Both the position numbers and the translations under genes were made by a program. The notes beneath the pieces were generated by a model. That model saw only the letters and a program-made list of their open reading frames with translations. It was not told where the DNA came from and did not search any database. Positions 1-7,099 of a stretch of 9,542 nt of DNA are shown piece after piece (the first letter of the stretch is position 1; every line of letters starts with the position of its first letter). The stretch comes from Clostridia bacterium (lineage in GTDB: Bacteria; Bacillota_A; Clostridia; Oscillospirales; CAG-272), in NCBI GenBank assembly GCA_017472105.1, contig JAFUQY010000377.1:1-9542 (forward strand), given 5' to 3'.

Positions 1-800
1 CATGCAATTCTGAAGTCCAGAATGATGTCGCCTTCCAGACGGATGAAGGCAGCTGCAAAGTCGTCAACCGAGAAACGGGCAGCGTCAGCACCGTTGTACT
101 TGGGGTTCTTGCCGAAGAAATCGGAAACATAACCGGAAACGGTCAGCGGCTTCGGATAACCGATAGCGTTCAGAACCATATCCAGGGAGTAGCATCCGAT
201 GTCACCCAGAGCACCGATACCGCCGGTGGACTTTTCGATGAAGGTGGAACCCGGAATACCGCGGCGACGACCACCACCGGTCTGGATGTAGTAGATCTTG
301 CCGAGAACGCCGGAGTCAACGATCTTCTTGATCATCTGCATGTTGGCGTCGAAACGGGGCTGGAAACCAACGGATACGAAGGTGCCGCTTTCCTTTTCAA
401 CTCTGCATACTTCTTCCGCTTCTTCGAGAGTAACGGTGAAGGGCTTTTCAAGAAGAACCGGGATACCCTTCTTGAGAGCGTAGATGGTGGGTTCTGCGTG
501 CTGGGTGTTGTAGGTGCAGATGGAAACTGCGTCGAGTTCTTCGTTGTCGATCATTTCCTTGTGGGAAGGATAGAAACGAACGCCGGATACACCGAATCTT
601 TCCATGAACTTTTCAGCCTTGCCGGGGATGAGGTCGGCTGCCGCTACGATTTCAACGTCGGGCTGAATCTTGTAGCTCTGGATGTGGGATTCTGCAATCC
701 AACCGGTACCGATGATACCAACCTTCAGCTTCTTGTTGGTGTCAACCTTGGTTTCTTCTACTGCTGCCTGTTTGAACTGGCTGAGAACTGCGTCTGACAT
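1..800 (-). CDS. Gfo/Idh/MocA-family NAD(P)-dependent oxidoreductase (partial, C-terminus beyond window)
   Basis: I translated this gene by hand from the ATG at 800; 266 codons are present and the end lies off the left edge. An AGGAAAGGCGG ribosome binding site lies about 9 nt upstream. After a 24-residue polar N-terminal extension comes a Rossmann dinucleotide fold with GIIGTG at 28-33. The family EKP motif is at 118-120 (Lys119, the expected catalytic lysine), then the alpha/beta C-terminal domain begins. The second catalytic motif is D200-x3-Y204, where inositol-dehydrogenase-type members have D-x3-H; tyrosine here is known from glucose-fructose oxidoreductase. Members oxidise or reduce sugars, inositols or their derivatives in the cytoplasm; the substrate cannot be read from the sequence. 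It lies 244 bp downstream of a sugar isomerase/epimerase gene on the same strand, a frequent pairing. Lys is almost always AAG and Glu always GAA, suggesting high expression. Family certain, substrate unknown. Confidence 0.93.
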   Translation of the reverse strand, partial: MSDAVLSQFKQAAVEETKVDTNKKLKVGIIGTGWIAESHIQSYKIQPDVEIVAAADLIPGKAEKFMERFGVSGVRFYPSHKEMIDNEELDAVSICTYNTQHAEPTIYALKKGIPVLLEKPFTVTLEEAEEVCRVEKESGTFVSVGFQPRFDANMQMIKKIVDSGVLGKIYYIQTGGGRRRGIPGSTFIEKSTGGIGALGDIGCYSLDMVLNAIGYPKPLTVSGYVSDFFGKNPKYNGADAARFSVDDFAAAFIRLEGDIILDFRIA

Positions 801-826
801 TTGTTTTGTCCGCCTTTCCTGAATAG

Positions 827-847
827 TTTTATTTGAATGAAATAAAA
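827..847. repeat. Inverted repeat, 8-bp arms, upstream of the oxidoreductase gene
   Basis: TTTTATTT (827-834) and AAATAAAA (840-847) are perfect inverted arms around a 5-nt centre. They lie 27-47 nt before the oxidoreductase start codon. A TTGACT hexamer on the minus strand (848-853) abuts the repeat, but no good -10 follows at 16-18 bp. The repeat could be an operator, an AU-rich RNA hairpin in the intercistronic region, or chance in AT-rich DNA. Confidence 0.5.
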
Positions 848-885
848 AGTCAAATAGAGATGTCCCGAACCGTATCCCGCTGCAT

Positions 886-909
886 CAGCGAAGCGGAAGG
901 TCGTGGGAT
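886..909. repeat. 24-bp intergenic repeat, copy 1
   Basis: This is the first of two identical 24-bp direct copies, beginning CAGCGAAGCGG and ending GTCGTGGGAT; the second starts 77 bp further on at 963. It lies in the gap between the isomerase/epimerase and oxidoreductase genes. It contains GCGAAGC, a sequence known to form an unusually stable mini-hairpin in single-stranded DNA. The function is unknown. It may belong to a dispersed intergenic repeat family, but only one locus is visible here. Confidence 0.8.
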
Positions 910-946
910 CTGCTGTGATTTCAGCTCCGATAACGCCGGTATGCCT

Positions 947-962
947 GTCAGGGCTTCCTGAC
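947..962. repeat. Small hairpin GTCAGG-GCTT-CCTGAC
   Basis: Two perfect 6-bp arms surround a 4-nt loop, ending immediately before repeat copy 2. No T-tract follows on either strand, so it is not a standard terminator. Together with the flanking direct repeats it forms part of a structured intergenic element. Confidence 0.55.
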
Positions 963-986
963 CAGCGAAGCGGAAGGTCGTGGGAT
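963..986. repeat. 24-bp intergenic repeat, copy 2
   Basis: This copy is identical over 24 bp to the one at 886-909 and directly adjoins the hairpin at 947-962. The sequences beyond the two copies differ, so the repeat unit has sharp edges. It has no coding potential and no known function. Confidence 0.8.
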
Positions 987-1028
987 ATAAAGCATAAACC
1001 CAAGCCGTAAAAACGCCGAGCCATGCCC

Positions 1029-1044
1029 GTGGGGGCGTCCCCAC
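1029..1044 (-). other. GC-rich hairpin just after the isomerase stop codon
   Basis: GTGGGG and CCCCAC pair around a 4-nt loop, and the hairpin begins at the base next to the stop codon of the isomerase/epimerase gene. No T-run follows on the minus strand, so it is at best a weak attenuator or a 3'-end stabilising hairpin. It could lower expression of the downstream oxidoreductase relative to the isomerase. Confidence 0.45.
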
Positions 1045-1872
1045 TTACCAGCCGAGGGATTTGAGGTATTCGCGGGATGCCTTGATGGATTCCATGCGGG
1101 AGAGACCCATAGAGGGTTCGTCCTGTTCAACGACTACCCACTGCGCGCCGGCTTCCACAGATGCCGCAAGGATCGCGGGCATGTCCTGCATACCGTGACC
1201 TACGGGACGGAATTCGAAGCTGGAGGGCTCGTCGTCGTTGTGATCGTCGTCAAGACCGATGAGGGCGTAAAGATGTGCCGGGAGCTTGCCGGTCAGGTTG
1301 AAGTCCTTCAGATGCACAACGGGTGCACGTCCGGTGTACTTCTTTACGTAATCCGCGGGAATTTCGCCGCCGATGTTCACCCAGCAGGTGTCAAGCTCGG
1401 TCTGGAGATATTCGGGGGATACGGTTTCATAGAGAACGTCGAGACCGTACTTGCCGTCAACCTTCACGAATTCGAAGTCGTGGTTGTGGTAGAGCAGGGT
1501 GATGCCGTACTTCTTCGCAATGGCACCGAGACGCGCGATGTCGTCCATGGTTTCTTCGAACTTTTCACCGCCGGGACGGCGTTCGGGAGTTACATAGGGA
1601 ACAGCCGCGAACTTCACGCCGATGGTCTGGTATGCAGCAAAGGTTGCATCCGGATCAGCCAGCATTTCAGCGAGCGGAATGTGTGCGGATACGGGAACGA
1701 GACCGATGCCGTCGATCAGACCCTTGATGTAGTCGGGGGAATAGCCGTAAAGACCGGCAAATTCAACGCCGTCGTAGCCCATTTCCTTGATCTTCTTCAG
1801 AGTATCGGCAAGGTTCTTTTCCGCAGTGTCGCGAACGGAATAAACCTGAACCGCTACGGGTAACTTGGTCAT
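1045..1872 (-). CDS. Sugar phosphate isomerase/epimerase (xylose-isomerase-like TIM barrel)
   Basis: 275 residues starting at the ATG at 1872, chosen because an AGGAGGA ribosome binding site (1881-1887) sits 8 nt upstream. An in-frame ATG at 1929 would add 19 residues but has no well-placed site. The protein is a single (beta/alpha)8 barrel of the AP-endonuclease-2/xylose-isomerase-like fold. VQVYSVRD is near the start (8-15), GYDGVEF at 32-38 and YHNHDFEF at 128-135. Likely divalent-metal ligands are Asp161 (in TELDTCW), His187 (VVHLKD) and Glu249 (WVVVEQDE), as in IolE, hydroxypyruvate isomerase and tagatose-3-epimerase relatives. It probably interconverts keto and aldo or epimeric sugars in the cytoplasm; the substrate is unknown. 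An acidic loop at 207-215 before the last barrel strands is unusual. It is first in a minus-strand unit with the oxidoreductase downstream and has its own promoter at 1957-1985. Confidence 0.9.
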   Translation of the reverse strand: MTKLPVAVQVYSVRDTAEKNLADTLKKIKEMGYDGVEFAGLYGYSPDYIKGLIDGIGLVPVSAHIPLAEMLADPDATFAAYQTIGVKFAAVPYVTPERRPGGEKFEETMDDIARLGAIAKKYGITLLYHNHDFEFVKVDGKYGLDVLYETVSPEYLQTELDTCWVNIGGEIPADYVKKYTGRAPVVHLKDFNLTGKLPAHLYALIGLDDDHNDDEPSSFEFRPVGHGMQDMPAILAASVEAGAQWVVVEQDEPSMGLSRMESIKASREYLKSLGW

Positions 1873-1880
1873 ATCTGTAA

Positions 1881-1887
1881 TCCTCCT
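1881..1887 (-). promoter_or_regulatory. Ribosome binding site deciding the isomerase start
   Basis: AGGAGGA on the minus strand lies 8 nt before the ATG at 1872. This near-perfect Shine-Dalgarno sequence favours that start over the upstream in-frame ATG at 1929. Confidence 0.85.
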
Positions 1888-1956
1888 GTGAGAGAAATCG
1901 TATTCTGGAGGCATGCCCGGAATCTTCATCCCCGACGCACACCTGTCATTTTTCTT

Positions 1957-1985
1957 ATTATATCGTATCCATCCCTCAAAATCAA
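1957..1985 (-). promoter_or_regulatory. Sigma-A promoter for the isomerase/oxidoreductase unit
   Basis: On the minus strand TTGATT (1980-1985) and TATAAT (1957-1962) are separated by exactly 17 bp. This would start transcription near 1950 and leave a leader of about 77 nt before the isomerase start codon. Confidence 0.75.
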
Positions 1986-2134
1986 GAGGTTTTTGCTATT
2001 TCGCATAAAAAATATCGCCGTCCGGGTGCCTTCTCTTGGCATGATTTTTTCCTGCCGGAAGAATCTGCCAGATGGAACAGTAAACCGTTGCAAATTATGC
2101 CGTAATGCCGAAAAAATATTGTGATTTTTATCAA
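1986..2134. other. Gene-free stretch between divergent promoters
   Basis: These roughly 150 bp separate the minus-strand isomerase promoter from the plus-strand guaB promoter; the whole non-coding stretch from 1873 to 2235 is about 360 bp. It is AT-rich and shows no convincing gene. There is only a weak hairpin (TGCC..GGCA, around 2027-2041) followed by a T-run, which is insufficient to call a terminator or small RNA. Confidence 0.6.
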
Positions 2135-2163
2135 TTGACTTTCCCGTCAGGATATCTTATAAT
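2135..2163 (+). promoter_or_regulatory. Sigma-A promoter of guaB
   Basis: TTGACT (2135-2140), a 17-bp spacer and TATAAT (2158-2163) match the housekeeping consensus at 11 of 12 positions. The expected start is near 2170, giving a leader of about 65 nt. The leader holds a short palindrome, GTATC-C-GATAC (2194-2204), and is too short and too unstructured for a purine riboswitch. Confidence 0.85.
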
Positions 2164-2217
2164 TTATTAATCCAATTTTTAAAGTTCAAGACAGTATCCG
2201 ATACATTATTTAATTGA

Positions 2218-3714
<1,497 letters not shown>

Positions 3715-3724
3715 AGCAATACAC

Positions 3725-3763
3725 AAATCCCTCATTCGGTTCAAGCCGGACGGGGGATTTTTT
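3725..3763 (+). terminator. Rho-independent terminator of guaB
   Basis: AAATCCCTC (3725-3733) pairs with GGGGGATTT (3752-3760) through nine pairs including one G-T. A small inner CGG/CCG stem lies in the loop, and the 3' arm runs into a T-run to 3763. It begins 10 nt after the guaB stop codon. Confidence 0.88.
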
Positions 3764-3825
3764 GCGTTCATCCAATCCGGGATTTTTCCAACGGATCGTT
3801 GATTTCGTCGCCAACAGCGGGTTTG

Positions 3826-3854
3826 TTGCAATCCGGTCACATCCGTGGTACAAT
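3826..3854 (+). promoter_or_regulatory. Sigma-A promoter of the XRE regulator gene
   Basis: TTGCAA (3826-3831), a 17-bp spacer and TACAAT (3849-3854) place the transcription start near 3861, about 44 nt before the start codon. A cluster of ACCG/CGGT half-sites overlaps the start (3859-3877). Confidence 0.7.
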
Positions 3855-3858
3855 AGAA

Positions 3859-3877
3859 CCGTAAACGGTACCGGTAC
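3859..3877. promoter_or_regulatory. Candidate operator: ACCGT-AA-ACGGT followed by ACCGGTAC
   Basis: ACCGTAAACGGT (3859-3870) is an inverted repeat that runs directly into GTACCGGTAC (3868-3877), a perfect 10-bp palindrome. The block covers the expected transcription start of the XRE gene, where an autorepressor would bind. The 11-bp core CGGTACCGGTA recurs in the gntR promoter spacer (8300-8310). That this is an operator is inference. Confidence 0.45.
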
Positions 3878-3904
3878 AAATCCAACACACGAAAGGGACA
3901 GCAC

Positions 3905-4975
3905 ATGACAATTACACTGGCGGAAAACCTGAAAAAACTCCGTCTCGCACGGGATCTGACGCAGGAGGAGCTGGCGCAGTTTCTCGGCGTCACATCGCAG
4001 GCGGTATCCAAATGGGAAAGACGGGAAGGGTACCCAGACATCACGATGCTCCCGGTGATTGCGAATTATTTTGAAGTCACCGTGGACGATCTGCTCGGGA
4101 ATGATATCCTTTCAAAGGAAGAAAAAATCAAAGGCTATATTGACGAATACAACAGACTTCACAGGGAACGCAGGCCGGAGGAAGAGGCTGCACTGGCGGA
4201 AAAAGCATACAGTGAATACCCCTACGACTGGCGGATTGCGGAGATTTACATCATAAGCCGCACGCACGGATTCACAAGGATGCCGGACAGCAATACCCTC
4301 GCGGAACTGCGGCGTCTGTGCGGACTGGTCATGGAAAAATGCACGGATCCCGTTGTACGCAAGCGTGCCGTCTATACCATGATTTTCGCGGAAGACGACG
4401 AGCATGTGGAACGCTGGTTCGCGGAAGCTCCCGACAACGCCGATTACCTCGAACAGGAGCGTCGTGAAGAGCGATACATCGGCCGGGAGCAGTGGGAGCT
4501 GTACTACCCGCAGAAGCAGGAAAACATGCGCGATATCTTCGGCTCACTGTTTGAGAAAATGGGATATTACAGCGATCCGGCTGCTCCGGAATGGAAAGCG
4601 GAAGTACGGAAACGCCGGATTGATCTGATTGAGGTGCTCTTCACGGGAACGGACCGGCTTCTGTATCAGATGTACCGCGGCGCGTGGATTGAATACGCCA
4701 TGGCACTGGACGGATGCGGACGGATCGCGGAGACAATCGATGCACTCAGCCGGGCAGTGGAGTTGTGGGAGGAGCAGTACCGGTTCGCCGAGAGCCTCAA
4801 TGTGCCGCATGACGCGAAGGTACGCCTGTCCGATCCCATGTGGAATAAGCTCGCGTACCCTGCATACCCGAGAAAATTCCACACAAAATTCGCGGATTCA
4901 CTTGCACAGCGTCCGGAATATGCGGAAAATGCGGATTTTCAAAACCTGATGGCGCGGATTGAGCCGCTGAGATGA
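3905..4975 (+). CDS. XRE-family helix-turn-helix regulator with helical C-terminal domain
   Basis: 356 residues starting at ATG 3905, with AAAGGGA 6 nt upstream. Residues 5-65 form a classic Cro/C1-type HTH: LxxLRxARDLTQEELA, then the recognition helix region GVTSQAVSKWERREGYPD (28-45), then LPVIANYFEVTVDDLLG. This predicts sequence-specific DNA binding. Residues 70-356 are mostly charged amphipathic helices, rich in Tyr, Trp, Arg and Glu and with no membrane segment. They could form a TPR-like ligand or peptide-sensing domain, but I recognise no named family there. The gene stands alone between the guaB terminator and a bidirectional terminator, with its own promoter and a palindromic element at the start site that suggests autoregulation. 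Codon use is less biased than in guaB, with mixed AAA/AAG and frequent CGG. Target and signal are unknown. Confidence 0.88.
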   Translation: MTITLAENLKKLRLARDLTQEELAQFLGVTSQAVSKWERREGYPDITMLPVIANYFEVTVDDLLGNDILSKEEKIKGYIDEYNRLHRERRPEEEAALAEKAYSEYPYDWRIAEIYIISRTHGFTRMPDSNTLAELRRLCGLVMEKCTDPVVRKRAVYTMIFAEDDEHVERWFAEAPDNADYLEQERREERYIGREQWELYYPQKQENMRDIFGSLFEKMGYYSDPAAPEWKAEVRKRRIDLIEVLFTGTDRLLYQMYRGAWIEYAMALDGCGRIAETIDALSRAVELWEEQYRFAESLNVPHDAKVRLSDPMWNKLAYPAYPRKFHTKFADSLAQRPEYAENADFQNLMARIEPLR

Positions 4976-5016
4976 AAAAAGCCTGTATCGGCAAAACGTC
5001 GGTACAGGCAATTTTT
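4975..5016. terminator. Bidirectional terminator between convergent genes
   Basis: GCCTGTATCGGC (4981-4992) and GTCGGTACAGGC (4998-5009) form a 12-pair stem with two G-T wobbles in each strand's RNA and an AAAAC loop on the plus strand. An A-run (4975-4980) lies on one side and a T-run (5012-5016) on the other. It can therefore end both the XRE gene (plus) and the beta-helix gene (minus). The A-run overlaps the last base of the XRE stop codon. Confidence 0.9.
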
Positions 5017-5023
5017 ATGCATT

Positions 5024-6427
5024 TCAGTCAACGGAATAGAATACGTTGTCCTCAAGACCGCACTTGGCGATGCTGTCTTCGGTGTACGGGAGGGAAGTTG
5101 TCGGAATCACGCCGAGCCGTGCAAATCCTGCGCCCTCGGGCTGGATGAACACGTTTCTGCGGATCACGGGCATGGATGCACTGTCCTCGCAGGCAACATG
5201 GAGCAGATCGTGCGCGCCGCGGTCGAAGATGTTGTTCTTGAACACCATGTCGCAGCCGGGGTTGATGTGATCCCAGCTCTTGATGTGTACGTCGGGACCC
5301 TTGTCGGGACGCTGCTTGCCGAAGCCGCTGCCGCAGAACCGCATGATGTTGTCCGTGATGCGGACGTGGCTGATTTCGCGCTTCGAACCGTCTGCCGCTT
5401 TGCCGAGGAAGTATTCGATGGAATAGACGCAGTTTTCGATCAGGTTGCCCTTGTAGGTCACGTCCTTCATGATGCAGTCGCCGCTCTCACCTGCGGAGAA
5501 CTGATGGGTGATGCCCGCGTCGTATGCCTGATTGATCCAGCAGTTTTCGACCGTGTAGTCGGTGCATCCGCCGTAGATTTCGACCGCGTTGCCGAATCTG
5601 GTGGGTCTGCCGTCACGGTAATACTGCACGGAGCCGCCGATCCATTCAAATTCGCACCAGTCCACGTGGAGTCCGCTGGTCGTTCCCGCACCGATGCCGT
5701 GACAGCCGCAGTACATCACGTGCAGATTGTTGATGCGCACATTGTCGCCGGTGATGCGGATACCGTTGGTACGGATGCAGAATTCCATGGAGAAGAATCT
5801 CTCCGTCGGCGCACCTCTCGTGGAGCGGAGATAGAGCGTGCTGTTTTCGTCCGTGCCTCTGAGATTCGCGCCGCCGAGATCGTGATAGAACGTGAGATCC
5901 CCGTCAAGATCGCGCCAAGATGTGAAGGGTTTGCCGTCGGTGAGGTTCACGTTGTTCTTGAAATCCACCGTCGCTTTGGTCGCATAGGCACGTCCGCCGT
6001 CGAATACGATGCAGCCGATGTCATCCGCGATTTTTTCGGAGTAGACGTAAATATTCTCCACATCGGTGGGAAGCCATTTGCCGGTTTTCGCGCCGTCGAA
6101 CGGGGACGCACAGAGAATCGGCTTGGGACCGTGACCGTAAGAGGAATAGATCACTCCGGGCTTTGCGGTCAGCACTCCGCGGTAGATATCACCTCTGTGG
6201 AAGAGAACGCAGTCGCCGGGGCCGAGATCCGCACGGTTGACGCGGTCAAGGGTCTGCCATGCGGTAGCGGGAGTCATACCGTCCGCATCATCGGAGCCGC
6301 CTGCGGAAACATACCAGCGTTCCCCGGGGATGACGATATCGCTTTTCGCGCTGCGGATTGCCTCACGGCGTGTTGCGGCGACCTTCTCCAGTCGGTTGAG
6401 CAGATTCGGCGTGATTTTCTGTATCAT
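5024..6427 (-). CDS. Right-handed parallel beta-helix repeat protein
   Basis: 467 residues from the ATG at 6427, with GAGG 6 nt upstream. After about 35 basic helical residues comes WYVSAGGSDDADG (38-50), like the start of secreted pectate-lyase-like proteins (YVS-x-GSD-x2-G). From about 220 onward there are successive short coils of the N-x-I-x-x-C type (NGIRITGDNVRINNLHV, YTVENCWI, YKGNLIENC, VRITDNIM, VFKNNIF, RRNVFI). These are the rungs of a right-handed beta-helix. Such folds bind or cleave polysaccharides. There is no signal peptide or membrane segment, and 15 cysteines are scattered along the chain, which suggests a cytoplasmic protein in an anaerobe. I cannot assign catalytic residues or a lyase/hydrolase family. 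It is monocistronic, with its own promoter at 6462-6490 and the shared terminator downstream. The fold is fairly sure, the activity unknown. Confidence 0.85.
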   Translation of the reverse strand: MIQKITPNLLNRLEKVAATRREAIRSAKSDIVIPGERWYVSAGGSDDADGMTPATAWQTLDRVNRADLGPGDCVLFHRGDIYRGVLTAKPGVIYSSYGHGPKPILCASPFDGAKTGKWLPTDVENIYVYSEKIADDIGCIVFDGGRAYATKATVDFKNNVNLTDGKPFTSWRDLDGDLTFYHDLGGANLRGTDENSTLYLRSTRGAPTERFFSMEFCIRTNGIRITGDNVRINNLHVMYCGCHGIGAGTTSGLHVDWCEFEWIGGSVQYYRDGRPTRFGNAVEIYGGCTDYTVENCWINQAYDAGITHQFSAGESGDCIMKDVTYKGNLIENCVYSIEYFLGKAADGSKREISHVRITDNIMRFCGSGFGKQRPDKGPDVHIKSWDHINPGCDMVFKNNIFDRGAHDLLHVACEDSASMPVIRRNVFIQPEGAGFARLGVIPTTSLPYTEDSIAKCGLEDNVFYSVD

Positions 6428-6436
6428 ATTGTACCT

Positions 6437-6480
6437 CGCGTGAAATTTTCATGTTACCATGATTATACAACATTCACGCG
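6437..6480. repeat. 8-bp inverted repeat flanking the beta-helix gene promoter
   Basis: CGCGTGAA (6437-6444) and TTCACGCG (6473-6480) are perfect inverted arms 28 bp apart. They bracket the -10 box and start site of the beta-helix gene. The upstream arm lies in the promoter spacer and is not transcribed, so this is a DNA-level site and not an RNA hairpin. It is a plausible operator. Confidence 0.5.
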
Positions 6481-6490
6481 CCGTCGGCAA
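6462..6490 (-). promoter_or_regulatory. Sigma-A promoter of the beta-helix gene
   Basis: On the minus strand TTGCCG (6485-6490), a 17-bp spacer and TATAAT (6462-6467). The expected start is near 6455, giving a leader of about 28 nt. The -35 box begins 15 bp after the TIGR04086 stop codon, and no terminator intervenes, so readthrough from upstream is also possible. Confidence 0.7.
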
Positions 6491-6505
6491 GGAGTTTGGA
6501 GAAAT

Positions 6506-6925
6506 TTATCGTTTTCTGCGTGCATTTTTCTTCACGGGTGAACGGTGAACCTTCCGTTTCCGCCCGATGAAGGCACCTGCACAGGCGCAGGGAATCACGA
6601 TGGCCGTGTAAATCAGCGTGTACGGAAACGCAAAGGATGACGCCGGCAGCGGAAAGCACGAGAGAAGCAGCATCAGCACCGCCGTCAGAGCTCCCGAGAG
6701 AATTCCCGATAGAATCCCGTCACCGGAGAACCGCACCGCCGCAAATCCCGACACCAGCGAGGAGAGATACAGACACGCCAGAGAAAGCGGTGCAATCATA
6801 CTCCCCGGATCCTCCGCCGCATTTGCCGCACAGCATGAAATCAGCAGAAAAATCAGCAAAGCACCCGCCCAGACTGCCTGAGAAAGAAGACATGCCGCCC
6901 ACATCGGTTTTGTTTTCGTCTGCAT
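6506..6925 (-). CDS. TIGR04086/YrzE-like four-helix membrane protein
   Basis: 139 residues from the ATG at 6925, set by a GGAGG site 7 nt upstream; the longer reading from 6994 lacks such support and would add a polar stretch. Four hydrophobic segments lie at about 9-31, 43-65, 70-91 and 98-122, with Gly-rich GDGILSGILSGAL in the third. The C-terminus is a very basic tail (GRKRK..KKNARRKR) that should be cytoplasmic by the positive-inside rule. The size, four-helix pattern and position after yajC match the TIGR04086 family (B. subtilis yrbF-yrzE order). No function is known for the family; the neighbourhood hints at protein export or the envelope. A strong terminator separates it from yajC, so expression needs readthrough or a promoter I cannot pick out in 6926-7053. 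Confidence 0.78.
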   Translation of the reverse strand: MQTKTKPMWAACLLSQAVWAGALLIFLLISCCAANAAEDPGSMIAPLSLACLYLSSLVSGFAAVRFSGDGILSGILSGALTAVLMLLLSCFPLPASSFAFPYTLIYTAIVIPCACAGAFIGRKRKVHRSPVKKNARRKR

Positions 6926-6932
6926 AAGAAAA

Positions 6933-6937
6933 CCTCC
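6933..6937 (-). promoter_or_regulatory. Ribosome binding site deciding the TIGR04086 start
   Basis: GGAGG on the minus strand lies 7 nt before the ATG at 6925. It selects that codon over the in-frame ATG at 6994, which has no such site. Confidence 0.8.
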
Positions 6938-6959
6938 AGCTCTTTTTTCACACCCTATG

Positions 6960-6988
6960 CAGACCGGAATAAAAATATTCCCAATCTG
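6960..6988. repeat. Imperfect hairpin in the yajC-TIGR04086 gap
   Basis: GGAATA (6966-6971) and TATTCC (6976-6981) pair around four A's. Outer arms CAGA (6960-6963) and TCTG (6985-6988) extend the structure across a small internal loop. It lies in the probable leader of the TIGR04086 mRNA. No consensus promoter is seen nearby. Confidence 0.4.
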
Positions 6989-6999
6989 CCCCAATTATT

Positions 7000-7014
7000 G
7001 AAAGCGAAGCTTTC
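7000..7014. repeat. GAAAGC-GAA-GCTTTC mini-hairpin
   Basis: Two perfect 6-bp arms surround a GAA loop, giving the core GCGAAGC known for very stable single-stranded DNA mini-hairpins. The same seven bases occur in the two 24-bp repeats at 886 and 963. It abuts a pyrimidine tract on the plus strand. Confidence 0.55.
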
Positions 7015-7021
7015 TTCCTTT

Positions 7022-7045
7022 TCTCTTCTCTCTTCTCTCTTCTCT
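7022..7045. repeat. Heptamer tandem repeat (CTCTTCT, 3.4 copies)
   Basis: A perfect period of 7 runs from 7022 to 7045 within a pure pyrimidine run (7011-7045 on the plus strand, so purines on the minus strand). On the minus strand it reads as AGAAGAG units downstream of the yajC terminator and about 100 nt before the TIGR04086 start. Tracts like this can change copy number by slippage. Confidence 0.8.
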
Positions 7046-7053
7046 GATCCCGC

Positions 7054-7089
7054 AAAAAACAAAAAAACAGGAGCCAAAACTGACTCCTG
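7054..7089 (-). terminator. Rho-independent terminator of yajC
   Basis: On the minus strand CAGGAGTCA and TGGCTCCTG form a 9-pair stem with one G-T and a GTTT loop (7068-7089). Two T-runs of 7 and 6 follow (7054-7067). It begins 10 nt after the yajC stop codon. Confidence 0.92.
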
Positions 7090-7099
7090 AAGTTTCCCG

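Noticed and set aside
700..715. Another CGGTACCGGT match
   Set aside because: It lies inside the Rossmann Gly-Thr-Gly codons of the oxidoreductase and is explained by coding, not regulation.
1195..1863. 222-codon plus-strand open frame opposite the isomerase
   Set aside because: It is a shadow of the TIM-barrel gene, with no ribosome binding site or family likeness.
1873..1929. 19-residue N-terminal extension of the isomerase from ATG 1929
   Set aside because: No ribosome site is properly spaced for it, while the AGGAGGA before 1872 fits exactly and the family begins near that residue.
2025..2050. Possible terminator or small RNA (TGCC..GGCA hairpin with T-run)
   Set aside because: The stem is only 4-5 bp and there is no promoter or gene to terminate.
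5198..6541. 447-codon plus-strand open frame opposite the beta-helix gene
   Set aside because: It is antisense to a gene with promoter, ribosome site and recognisable repeats. The translation is Val/Ala/Asp-rich shadow sequence, and it crosses the beta-helix promoter.
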